From JBFMAE01 sp040756085 (GTDB lineage Bacteria; Desulfobacterota; BSN033; UBA1163): a DNA stretch of 5,995 nt. Shown here piece after piece: positions 1-5,392 of the stretch (position 1 is its first letter; the number at the start of each line of letters is the position of its first letter). The stretch spans positions 1-5,995 of the forward strand of contig JBFMAE010000160.1 of the NCBI GenBank assembly GCA_040756085.1, read 5' to 3'. The position numbers and the translations under genes were made by a program. The notes below the pieces were generated by a model that saw only the letters and a list, made by a program, of their open reading frames with translations, searched no databases and had not been told where the DNA came from.

Positions 1-178
1 GATTTAAAATACGAAAGGCCATCCCCCAGGAGTGTGAAGCCTGGAGAGTATCCACCTTCCCCTCTTTCGACTCGACCTCAAAATGGGAGGATTGGTCGAG
101 ATAAATTTCATATCCATCCACAGGCTTCTTTCTGAGAATCGCCAGGGCTTGATCGATGACCTTGTCAACATCTTCCAT
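1..178 (-). CDS. pmbA: TldD/PmbA-family protein, N-terminal 59 residues (runs off left edge)
   Basis: This is a partial gene; only the first 59 codons lie in the window. The translation begins MEDVDKVIDQALAILRKK and continues through DGYEIYLDQS (residues 21-30), VESKEGKVDTLQ (35-46) and GMAFRIL (52-58). This is the N-terminal pattern of the TldD/PmbA family: a helix, then a strand pair carrying 'E.K.GKV', then a 'G.A.R' strand. Members of the family form TldD-TldE(PmbA) metalloprotease complexes that process peptides such as microcins and CcdA. The metal site lies further downstream and cannot be seen here. The ATG at 178-176 is the first available start, because an in-frame TAA lies at 184-182; no strong ribosome binding site precedes it. 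PmbA fits the KEGKVD pattern slightly better than TldD, but the fragment is too short to be certain. It lies downstream of fabH in the same direction, separated by a repeat-filled spacer. Confidence 0.68.
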   Translation of the reverse strand, partial: MEDVDKVIDQALAILRKKPVDGYEIYLDQSSHFEVESKEGKVDTLQASHSWGMAFRILN

Positions 179-214
179 ATTTTAATGATCCATTAAATTC
201 CAATCACCAAATCT

Positions 215-233
215 CCTGCCTACCGCAGGCAGG
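215..233. repeat. 19-bp palindrome, copy 1
   Basis: The sequence CCTGCCTACCGCAGGCAGG has six-base arms CCTGCC/GGCAGG around a seven-base centre. An identical copy lies at 327-345. It is in the spacer between fabH and the pmbA-like gene. No T-run follows on either strand, so it does not look like a canonical intrinsic terminator. Confidence 0.85.
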
Positions 234-257
234 TGTAAACGGGAATCCAGACTCCGT

Positions 258-273
258 CCCTGCGAAGGCAGGG
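258..273. repeat. Short inverted repeat CCCTGC/GCAGGG
   Basis: Perfect six-base arms (258-263 and 268-273) flank the four-base loop GAAG. It shares the CCTGC/GCAGG arms of the neighbouring palindromes and is probably a divergent member of the same REP-like cluster. No T-run follows it. Confidence 0.7.
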
Positions 274-287
274 AACTATCAAGAATT

Positions 288-308
288 GGATTCCTGTTTT
301 CACAGGAA
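288..308. repeat. Inverted repeat without the 19-bp insert (apparent empty site)
   Basis: The arms TTCCTGT (291-297) and ACAGGAA (302-308) enclose a four-base loop. Base for base, this unit matches the one at 314-353 with the 19-bp palindrome removed: GGATTCCTG followed by a short T-rich stretch and CACAGGAA. Confidence 0.8.
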
Positions 309-313
309 ACCCT

Positions 314-357
314 GGATTCCTGCTTTCCTGCCTACCGCAGGCAGGCACAGGAATGAC
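314..357. repeat. Nested hairpin containing the 19-bp palindrome (occupied site)
   Basis: The outer arms ATTCCTG (316-322) and CAGGAAT (348-354) enclose an inner copy of CCTGCCTACCGCAGGCAGG (327-345), giving a hairpin within a hairpin. The flanks, GGATTCCTGCTTT on the left and CACAGGAA on the right, match the unit at 288-308 apart from one base. It appears to be a REP-like element into which the 19-bp palindrome has been inserted. Confidence 0.8.
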
Positions 358-431
358 TTATTGTATAATTTTGTGTTTAACCTTTTTTTCAAAGAACTAA
401 ATTGATACTTTAATTCTAATAATCAAATATT

Positions 432-459
432 TATTGACCATTGAACATTGAATATTTTT
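432..459. repeat. Degenerate heptamer array at the fabH stop codon
   Basis: Read on the plus strand, successive heptamers are TATTGAC, CATTGAA, CATTGAA and TATTTTT, all in phase. The last unit overlaps the fabH stop codon (TAA at 460-458 on the minus strand). The CATTG core matches that of the array at 1554-1595 on the other side of fabH. Confidence 0.6.
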
Positions 460-1489
460 ACCATCTGATGAGGCTGCTACCCCAGGTGAGACCACCCCCA
501 AATGCGGTGAGGATGATCAGATCCCCCTTCTGGATGGATCCATTTCGAACCGCCTCATCGAGGGCGATCGGAACGGTAGCAGAAGAGATATTCGCATATT
601 TCTCAATGGTGAGATAGACCTTTTCAAATGGGATATCAAGCCGCTTGGCCATCTGTTGAAGGATGCGGAGATTGGCCTGATGGGGGATGATCCACTTCGC
701 ATCGGAGAGTCGAATACCGTTATACGAAGCCGCCTCCTCCGCAGCCTCTGCAAATCGTTTCACCGCCACACGAACCGATTCATTGGCCTTGATCATCCTC
801 AGTGTGTGAAGTTTCTTGTCGACGCTTTCGTAGGAGATGGGAGTGGTCTTCGATCCTCCGCCCGGAAGAAGGAGGTTTTCGCCATTCGCCCCATCTGTAT
901 GAATATGGATGGAGAGGATTTCACTGATCTCTTTCCCTCTATCCATGAGGGGTTGATTCCCTCCAGGATGATCAAATGCCTGAAGCACTGCTGCTCCGGC
1001 ACCATCACCCCAGAGAATACAACTCTCCCGGTCCGTCCAATCAAGGGTCCGGCTCATAATTTCCACAGCCACGACCAGTGCGGTTTTAAATGTTCCAGCC
1101 TTGAGATACTGCTCGGCTACAGAAAGGCCGAAGACAAATCCACAGCAGGCTGCGGTCACATCAAAGGAGACCGCTCTCTCCGCACCTAATTTTGCCTCCA
1201 GCCAGTTGGCTCCGGCAGGACAGGCGGTGTCAGGGGTCATCGTGGTCATGATGATGAGCTCTAAATCGTCTGAGGAAATCCCTGCCATCTCCATGGCCTC
1301 CAGGGAGGCTTCTTTTGCAAGGTCTGAGGCATTGACATCCGGTGCTGCAATCCTTCGCTCCTTAATCCCGGTCCTTTTATAAATCCACTCATCATTGGTA
1401 CTTAAGATCTTTTCCAGGTCAAAATTGGAAAGGATCCTTTCAGGAAGAAACGAACCGGTTCCCAATATCCCAATTCTCTTGTTACCCAT
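458..1489 (-). CDS. fabH: 3-oxoacyl-[acyl-carrier-protein] synthase III (KAS III)
   Basis: FabH condenses an acyl-CoA primer (typically acetyl-CoA) with malonyl-ACP, the first step of type II fatty-acid synthesis in the cytoplasm. The 343-residue product shows the whole family pattern: NDEWIYKRTGI near residues 32-42, the nucleophile motif DVTAACCGF (catalytic Cys115, from AAC), IIPHQANLRI with catalytic His270, the oxyanion-hole Asn300 in KYANISSATVP, and the C-terminal AFGGGLTWGS. The Cys-His-Asn triad is complete. The C-terminal third resembles Escherichia coli FabH closely, which favours true FabH over PqsD- or OleA-like relatives. It is somewhat longer than the E. coli protein (317 residues), with extra residues around 173-192. 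The start is ATG 1489-1487, because AAGGAG at 1502-1497 lies seven bases upstream; an in-frame TTG six bases earlier is too close to that site. No other fatty-acid gene is visible. A second Cys (116) follows the nucleophile. Confidence 0.95.
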   Translation of the reverse strand: MGNKRIGILGTGSFLPERILSNFDLEKILSTNDEWIYKRTGIKERRIAAPDVNASDLAKEASLEAMEMAGISSDDLELIIMTTMTPDTACPAGANWLEAKLGAERAVSFDVTAACCGFVFGLSVAEQYLKAGTFKTALVVAVEIMSRTLDWTDRESCILWGDGAGAAVLQAFDHPGGNQPLMDRGKEISEILSIHIHTDGANGENLLLPGGGSKTTPISYESVDKKLHTLRMIKANESVRVAVKRFAEAAEEAASYNGIRLSDAKWIIPHQANLRILQQMAKRLDIPFEKVYLTIEKYANISSATVPIALDEAVRNGSIQKGDLIILTAFGGGLTWGSSLIRW

Positions 1490-1496
1490 CAGCAAA

Positions 1497-1502
1497 CTCC
1501 TT
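1497..1502 (-). promoter_or_regulatory. Ribosome binding site of fabH
   Basis: AAGGAG on the minus strand lies seven bases before the ATG at 1489. Only one base separates it from the alternative TTG at 1495, so it decides the start in favour of the ATG. Confidence 0.8.
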
Positions 1503-1553
1503 CTCCATGATTTGAGATTATGTCTCCCCCTTTCGCCCCTTCTTCTAAATCGT

Positions 1554-1595
1554 CAATTATCAATGATCATTGGTCATTGCCCATTGGTCGTTTGA
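1554..1595. repeat. Degenerate heptamer array overlapping the end of the repeat-protein gene
   Basis: Plus-strand heptamers run in phase: CAATTAT, CAATGAT, CATTGGT, CATTGCC, CATTGGT, CGTTTGA. The junction CAATGATCATTG (1561-1572) is a perfect 12-bp palindrome, so the unit changes direction there. The array supplies the final codons (about SNDQWAMTNDH) and the stop of the upstream gene. Confidence 0.7.
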
Positions 1596-3047
1596 GGGTG
1601 TGGAGGAATTACGATGAGACCAACGTAAGTGAAAGGGAAGGTAGAAAAGTCTGAGATCCGAGATCTTCCCATTACTCTGATAAAAAAACAGACCCTTGAG
1701 AAAAGAGATCGTCTTCCACCCCTTCCCTCTTTTCACCCCAACCAGGTGGGCGACCTCCCAGGAATCCAAACCCTCTTTCTCCACTCTTCTATAAAACCCC
1801 CACAAGAGATTGGTTGACGTCCCTTTCTGGGGATCTTTCTCCCAGCGGAATATTCGAAAGAGTGGAAAGAGGTTTCTCTCAAATCCTTCATCTTTGAATG
1901 GAAAGAGGTAGAAAAAGGAGAATGTCTCCCGACCTGTTTCCTCTCTCTCATAATCGAAGAAGGGCCAGATACGGAGGGAATGTTCCTTCTTCACCCCTTG
2001 AATACTCTCATCTGTCCGGATGCGACTGAGAAGGAGGATTCGGATGGTCCGCTCCTGAATATCCCCCATCCGATCCTCTTCCAATTGATAAAGCGGGTAG
2101 AGGATAAAGGTTCTTCTCATCTCTCCTTCTTTCACTTTATTCCCGTAGAGAGGAAATATCTTTATTCCCTGAAGATTCTCTCCCTTCAATAATTGAAAAA
2201 TCGGCCAGGGAAGGTCCAGTTGTTCAAAACCGGTAAGCCTATCTCTGGCATGGGAAAAGAATGGCCAGAGATAGGTCTTGCTATCAAAACGTTTGGACTC
2301 CTTTGAAACATAGAACGGAAAAATCATCCTCTCCTCTACAGGATCCTCTGTATCCATCCCTTTTCTCTGTCTGATAAAGATGGGCCACAGAAAGAATTCT
2401 GCCCGTGAGACCCCGATTTCCTCTCGCTGGCCATAAATGGGCCAAAAGCGATATCCTCTCTTCTTCTCCCCTTCGATGAAAGAGAAAAATGGCCAGAGGA
2501 GGTGGGTGGTCATCACCTCCTCTTTCTTTGATTGTGAGTATAAGGGCCAAAAATAGAAACGAATTTCCTCCTTTCCATATCGTTCTAAAAGCGTCCCGAA
2601 GAAAGGAAAGATTCCAAAATAGTCCTCTCCTTTCTCCGTCTCCCCGATAAAGAAAGGAAAAAACTGAAAGTCCCATTTCCTCTTTCCGTCGAACTCTTCC
2701 TCTCTGTAAAGAGATAAGGGAAATAAGTATCCCTTCTTTTCACCTTCTTTAACCTGATACTTTCCGAAGGGGTAAAGAAATTCGAACCTCCAAAGCGGTC
2801 CGGAAACATCCTCTGTGTTGTATAGGAGTGGCCGAATCCCCCATTGCGTTCGATGGGGGTCCCTCCTCCACAAAAAGAATGGACCCAATCCCTCGATCTC
2901 TCTCACTCCCTCGGTGGGGTCAGAGTTGTATTGAAAGAGTGGCCATAAGTTGAAAGAGATCGGCCTTTCTTGGGCGATGGAAGGGAAAGGAATCAAACAT
3001 AGGAATACAGAAACAATAAATAGGAAGAATATCTTTCGGATCGCCAT
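1560..3047 (-). CDS. Exported protein of unknown function with about twenty W/F-P-x-F/Y repeats
   Basis: I do not recognise this 495-residue family. Residues 1-25 look like a Sec signal peptide: MAIRK, then a hydrophobic core and a PSIA site before QERP. There is no lipobox. The rest is a near-continuous array of short aromatic segments of the form (L/F/Y)(W/F/Y)P(L/I/F)(F/Y): NLWPLF 33, FLYPF 90, FFPFF 129, IFPFF 146, FWPLY 166, LWPFF 184, FWPIY 201, LWPIF 220, IFPFY 242, LWPFF 260, PWPIF 280, IFPLY 297, LYPLY 316, IWPFF 360, LFPF 381 and LFPLF 393. They recur mostly every 17-22 residues, separated by charged turns rich in Glu, Lys and Arg. Alternating aromatic strands and charged loops suggest beta-hairpin repeats, possibly an outer-membrane barrel or a beta-solenoid; this is inference. 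The ATG at 3047 has GGAG four bases upstream. It lies after mlaD and before fabH. Its last 10-11 residues come from an intergenic-type heptamer array and are probably not part of the fold. Confidence 0.85.
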   Translation of the reverse strand: MAIRKIFFLFIVSVFLCLIPFPSIAQERPISFNLWPLFQYNSDPTEGVREIEGLGPFFLWRRDPHRTQWGIRPLLYNTEDVSGPLWRFEFLYPFGKYQVKEGEKKGYLFPLSLYREEEFDGKRKWDFQFFPFFIGETEKGEDYFGIFPFFGTLLERYGKEEIRFYFWPLYSQSKKEEVMTTHLLWPFFSFIEGEKKRGYRFWPIYGQREEIGVSRAEFFLWPIFIRQRKGMDTEDPVEERMIFPFYVSKESKRFDSKTYLWPFFSHARDRLTGFEQLDLPWPIFQLLKGENLQGIKIFPLYGNKVKEGEMRRTFILYPLYQLEEDRMGDIQERTIRILLLSRIRTDESIQGVKKEHSLRIWPFFDYEREETGRETFSFFYLFPFKDEGFERNLFPLFRIFRWEKDPQKGTSTNLLWGFYRRVEKEGLDSWEVAHLVGVKRGKGWKTISFLKGLFFYQSNGKISDLRLFYLPFHLRWSHRNSSTPSNDQWAMTNDH

Positions 3048-3081
3048 TGAACTCCAAAATGTATCTTGCTGGAATATCTCT

Positions 3082-3188
3082 AAAAAAGTAGGGGCGGCCC
3101 TCCCTGCCTGCCGGCCCCGGTCCCGACCGAGGGCGGGGCAGGCAGGTGCGGCCGCCTATTTTGGGAGCCCTCAGAGGGTCTCCCCTAC
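3082..3188 (-). terminator. GC-rich nested palindromic element with a trailing T-run (possible terminator after mlaD)
   Basis: The 101-bp element is bounded by GTAGGGG (3088-3094) and CCCCTAC (3182-3188). Inside, GGCGGCC (3093-3099) pairs with GGCCGCC (3150-3156), and after a three-base internal loop CCTGCCTGCC (3103-3112) pairs with GGCAGGCAGG (3137-3146). A smaller CGGT/ACCG hairpin lies at 3118-3129, and a separate imperfect hairpin at 3163-3184. On the minus strand the element ends directly in TTTTTT (3087-3082). A strong GC stem followed by a T-run, about 40 bases after the mlaD stop, fits an intrinsic terminator for the mla genes. It is larger than a typical terminator, so it may be an inserted repeat that was co-opted, or one with no such role. 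Confidence 0.5.
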
Positions 3189-3225
3189 GTTACTATCACT
3201 TGCCACTATCATATTCACTAAGTCA

Positions 3226-4320
3226 TTAAAAGAAGAGTCCGATAATCGTCCCCAGGACTGTGATGGGTGTCTGTTCCTGAATGCCCTCAGAAGCTTTTTG
3301 AACTTTTTTCAGCGTCTTCTCCGTCTCCTTCATTAAGGTATCATCATTGACCAGCTTGCCAAGAGTACCCTCCCCCTTCTCCACCTTCTCCGCAATTCCC
3401 TTCACGCTCTGAACGGCCTCTTTGGCGGACTGCATGGTCTCTTTGATCGAGTGGACCGTCTCTTTGGCATCCTTATAAAGGGACTCATCCTGGATGAGCT
3501 TCCCAAGTGTTCCCTCTCCCTGCTCAATCCTTTCTGAAACATTCTTCAAAGATTCGACAGTCTTTTTTGCAGACTCTGCTGCACTCTTTACCGTCTCCAC
3601 AGCCTCTTTGGCTGTCTCGACGGTCTTTTTTGCCTCCGTGTAGATGGTCTCGTCTGTGACCAGCTTCCCCAGCGTCCCCTCACCCTTTTTCACCTTATCT
3701 CCAATATCTTCTATCCGGGAAAAGGCATCCTTTGCCTTCTGAATCGTCTCCTTCGAATCGCTGGCAATGGTTGGCAACTGTCCAGAGAACTTTTCGAGGT
3801 TGTTGATCATCCCCTCCACCTTTTTAGTATCCACTGCTTTCAATACCTCTCCCAGAGGCTTGATAACGTCCTTGACATCATCCCGGATGCCACTCATATT
3901 GGAAAGGAATTGCTCGACATCGACCGGAGGGGCTCCCTGTTCCACTACACCATTCGGTTCCAGCTTCGGTGTCCCGGGTGTTCCAGGAATAATTTCAACA
4001 TACTTCTCTCCCAGAAACCCTTCCGATTTCAAGTAAGCCTTTGCATCCTTATAAATGATGATATGTTTGGGGAGTTGGAAAGTGATCTTTGCCTTTCCCT
4101 GATCCAATACTACCTTTTCTACATTCCCCACATGCACTCCAGCAACCCTCACCGGTGCGTTCCGATGCAGACCAGCGGCGGAGTCAAAATAGATGGTGAG
4201 TAGATATCCCACCTCCCTTCCAATCCGAAATTTCTCGATCTTCAATGTCATCAAAGCCAAAAGGAGGATTCCGATTACGACAAAAATACCGACCCACATC
4301 TCCGAGCTCTTTTTTCTCAT
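3226..4320 (-). CDS. mlaD: MlaD-type MCE domain protein, membrane-anchored lipid-transport subunit
   Basis: MlaD proteins are held in the inner membrane by one N-terminal helix and form a periplasmic hexameric ring of MCE domains that carries phospholipid to or from the MlaEF transporter. The 364-residue product has the transmembrane segment at about 8-26 (MWVGIFVVIGILLLALMTL). A single MCE domain follows at about 37-113, containing FDSAAGLHRNAPVRVAGVHVG and ending GEKYVEIIPG. The long remainder is helical and charged, probably coiled coil, with three copies of GEGTLGKL at 213-220, 268-275 and 316-323, each followed by a D-rich and helical stretch. The C-terminus is hydrophobic (PITVLGTIIGLFF). 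Escherichia coli MlaD is about half this length. The start is ATG 4320-4318: AGGAGG (4335-4330) lies nine bases upstream, whereas an in-frame ATG at 4338 has no ribosome binding site and contains that motif within its own codons. It is third in the mlaE-mlaF-mlaD order. Confidence 0.92.
   Translation of the reverse strand: MRKKSSEMWVGIFVVIGILLLALMTLKIEKFRIGREVGYLLTIYFDSAAGLHRNAPVRVAGVHVGNVEKVVLDQGKAKITFQLPKHIIIYKDAKAYLKSEGFLGEKYVEIIPGTPGTPKLEPNGVVEQGAPPVDVEQFLSNMSGIRDDVKDVIKPLGEVLKAVDTKKVEGMINNLEKFSGQLPTIASDSKETIQKAKDAFSRIEDIGDKVKKGEGTLGKLVTDETIYTEAKKTVETAKEAVETVKSAAESAKKTVESLKNVSERIEQGEGTLGKLIQDESLYKDAKETVHSIKETMQSAKEAVQSVKGIAEKVEKGEGTLGKLVNDDTLMKETEKTLKKVQKASEGIQEQTPITVLGTIIGLFF
3352..3684 (-). 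repeat. Three GEGTLGKL coding repeats in mlaD
   Basis: The octapeptide GEGTLGKL is encoded at 3684-3661, 3519-3496 and 3375-3352, spaced 55 and then 48 residues apart. Each copy is preceded by a (K/R)-(V/I)-(K/E)-(K/Q) helix end and followed by (V/I)-x-D-(E/D)-(T/S)-(I/L) and an Ala/Lys/Glu-rich helix. The units read as internal duplications of a helix-turn module. The same signature is familiar from long MCE proteins of delta-proteobacterial type. Confidence 0.85.
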
Positions 4321-4329
4321 CTTCGACCA

Positions 4330-4335
4330 CCTCCT
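4330..4335 (-). promoter_or_regulatory. Ribosome binding site of mlaD
   Basis: AGGAGG on the minus strand lies nine bases before the ATG at 4320 (seven if the following TG is included in the match). It moves the start 18 bases downstream of the first in-frame ATG at 4338. Confidence 0.8.
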
Positions 4336-4345
4336 CATTAAGAAT

Positions 4346-4430
4346 GTGGAAAGTGGAAGGTAGAAAGCAGTCCCGCTCTCTTTCTTTTCACTCCCTTACC
4401 ACCTTCAACCTTCTACTGACTACTTTCTAT
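4346..4430. repeat. Converging heptamer arrays between mlaF and mlaD
   Basis: On the plus strand, GTGGAAA, GTGGAAG, GTAGAAA and GCAGTCC run in phase from 4346 to 4373. On the minus strand, reading inward from 4430, seven further heptamers run in phase to 4382, beginning ATAGAAA, GTAGTCA, GTAGAAG, GTTGAAG. The arms face each other: 4361-4372 pairs with 4418-4429 with one mismatch in 12, leaving a 45-base loop. The right arm starts at the base next to the mlaF stop codon (TAA at 4433-4431). Confidence 0.75.
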
Positions 4431-5201
4431 TTATAGCGTTTGAATGGGACCTTCCGACCTTCCCTCAATAAATTGTTGAACAACGGGGTTGGGGGAATTC
4501 ATGATCTCCTTCGGAGTCCCGACTTCGATGATCTTGCCTTGGTAGAGCATTGCAATCCGGTCAGCAACCTTATAGGCGCTCTTCATATCGTGGGTGATCG
4601 CAATGGAGGTCACATTCAATTTCTCCTTCATCTGAATGATCAGTTCGTTGATGGCATCTGCCATGATGGGGTCAATCCCCGTCGTGGGCTCATCATAGAG
4701 AAGGATCTCCGGTTCCATCGCAATGGCCCTGGCCAAACTTACCCGTTTTTTCATCCCACCGCTCAACTCAGCGGGCATCAGCTCCTCGACATCTTTCAAC
4801 CCGAGGAGTCTCAGCTTTTCAGTGGCGATCCTCCGGATCTCTTCTTCACTCAACCGGGAATGTTGCCGGAGCCCGAAGCCCACATTCTCCCAGACCTTCA
4901 ATGAATCGAAAAGGGCTCCTCCCTGAAAGAGCATCCCGAACTTCTTCCGGACTTCGTTCATCCTACGCTCGTTCAAAGAAGTGATCTTCAGGCCATCCAC
5001 ATAGATCTCTCCCTCATCCGGTTGAATGAGTCCGATGATACATTTGATAAGGACCGTCTTGCCGGAACCACTTCCCCCAATGACCACCATGCTCTCTCCT
5101 TGCCGCACCTCTAACTCGACCCCGCGGAGAACCTGGTTTTCTAAAAAAGATTTATGAAGGTTGACCACACGGATCTTAATCGTTGATTCCATGTCCAACA
5201 T
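4431..5201 (-). CDS. mlaF: MlaF-type ABC transporter ATP-binding protein
   Basis: This is the cytoplasmic ATPase that energises lipid movement through the MlaE permease. The 256-residue product has a complete nucleotide-binding domain: Walker A GGSGSGKT (42-49), Q-loop Gln93 in MLFQGGALFDS, signature LSGGM (146-150), Walker B ILLYDEP (166-172, with Glu171 as the catalytic base), and switch His204 in ITHD. The QGGALFDSLKVWENVGF stretch, LSGGMKKR and the C-terminal FIEGRSEGP are typical of MlaF/Ttg2A ATPases rather than of importers for other substrates. The reading frame stays open far upstream, but that part overlaps mlaE and the octamer array and is not credible. The start is placed at ATG 5201, preceded by a weak AAAGAG; ATG 5192 (three codons shorter) is equally possible. 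The gene is separated from mlaE by 191 bases of repeats, which is unusual for a normally compact pair. Confidence 0.95.
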   Translation of the reverse strand: MLDMESTIKIRVVNLHKSFLENQVLRGVELEVRQGESMVVIGGSGSGKTVLIKCIIGLIQPDEGEIYVDGLKITSLNERRMNEVRKKFGMLFQGGALFDSLKVWENVGFGLRQHSRLSEEEIRRIATEKLRLLGLKDVEELMPAELSGGMKKRVSLARAIAMEPEILLYDEPTTGIDPIMADAINELIIQMKEKLNVTSIAITHDMKSAYKVADRIAMLYQGKIIEVGTPKEIMNSPNPVVQQFIEGRSEGPIQTL

Positions 5202-5251
5202 CCGAATCTCTTTGACTTCGGCTATTCGGCCTAAATCAGTAGAAGAATATT

Positions 5252-5392
5252 GGAACAATGGATAAAGGGAAAGTTGGAATAGTGGAATAATGGGTACAAA
5301 CGAAGACCAAGAGCTTCCAAAATCTAATGTTTTCCCAATATTCCAACCTTCCATCATTCCAATATTCCTTTTTGCTCCAATTCCAGCATTCC
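5252..5392. repeat. Converging octamer arrays between mlaE and mlaF
   Basis: On the plus strand, six in-phase octamers run from 5252 to 5299, all starting GG (for example GGAACAAT, GGAAAGTT, GGAATAGT, GGAATAAT). On the minus strand, eight in-phase octamers run inward from 5392 to 5329, six of them starting GGAA (for example GGAATGCT, GGAATATT, GGAATGAT, GGAAGGTT). The arms can pair: 5245-5255 with 5357-5367 (11 of 11) and 5273-5281 with 5339-5347 (9 of 9). The right array begins at the first base after the mlaE stop codon. Confidence 0.8.

Noticed and set aside
215..345. CRISPR-like arrangement of identical 19-bp repeats
   Set aside because: There are only two identical copies, the sequence between them is itself made of palindromes, and no cas gene is present.
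656..1189. Plus-strand open frame of 177 codons
   Set aside because: It lies wholly antisense to fabH, whose motifs are unmistakable, and its translation shows no recognisable domain or composition of a real protein.
1517..1556. Possible fabH promoter: TTGACG (1556-1551) and CATAAT (1522-1517) on the minus strand
   Set aside because: The spacing is 28 bases, far from the usual 16-18, and TTGACG is part of the heptamer array. I see no convincing promoter here.
2284..2676. Minus-strand open frame of 130 codons overlapping the repeat-protein gene
   Set aside because: It is in a different frame of the same strand. The 495-residue frame has a signal peptide, a ribosome binding site and regular repeats, so this one is a shadow.
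2950..3336. Plus-strand open frame of 128 codons across the mlaD downstream spacer
   Set aside because: It overlaps the 3' end of mlaD and the start of the repeat-protein gene, and its Pro/Arg/Ala-rich middle is just the GC-rich palindrome translated.
4440..4904. Plus-strand open frame of 154 codons
   Set aside because: It is antisense to the conserved part of mlaF, including Walker B and the signature motif, and shows no recognisable features.
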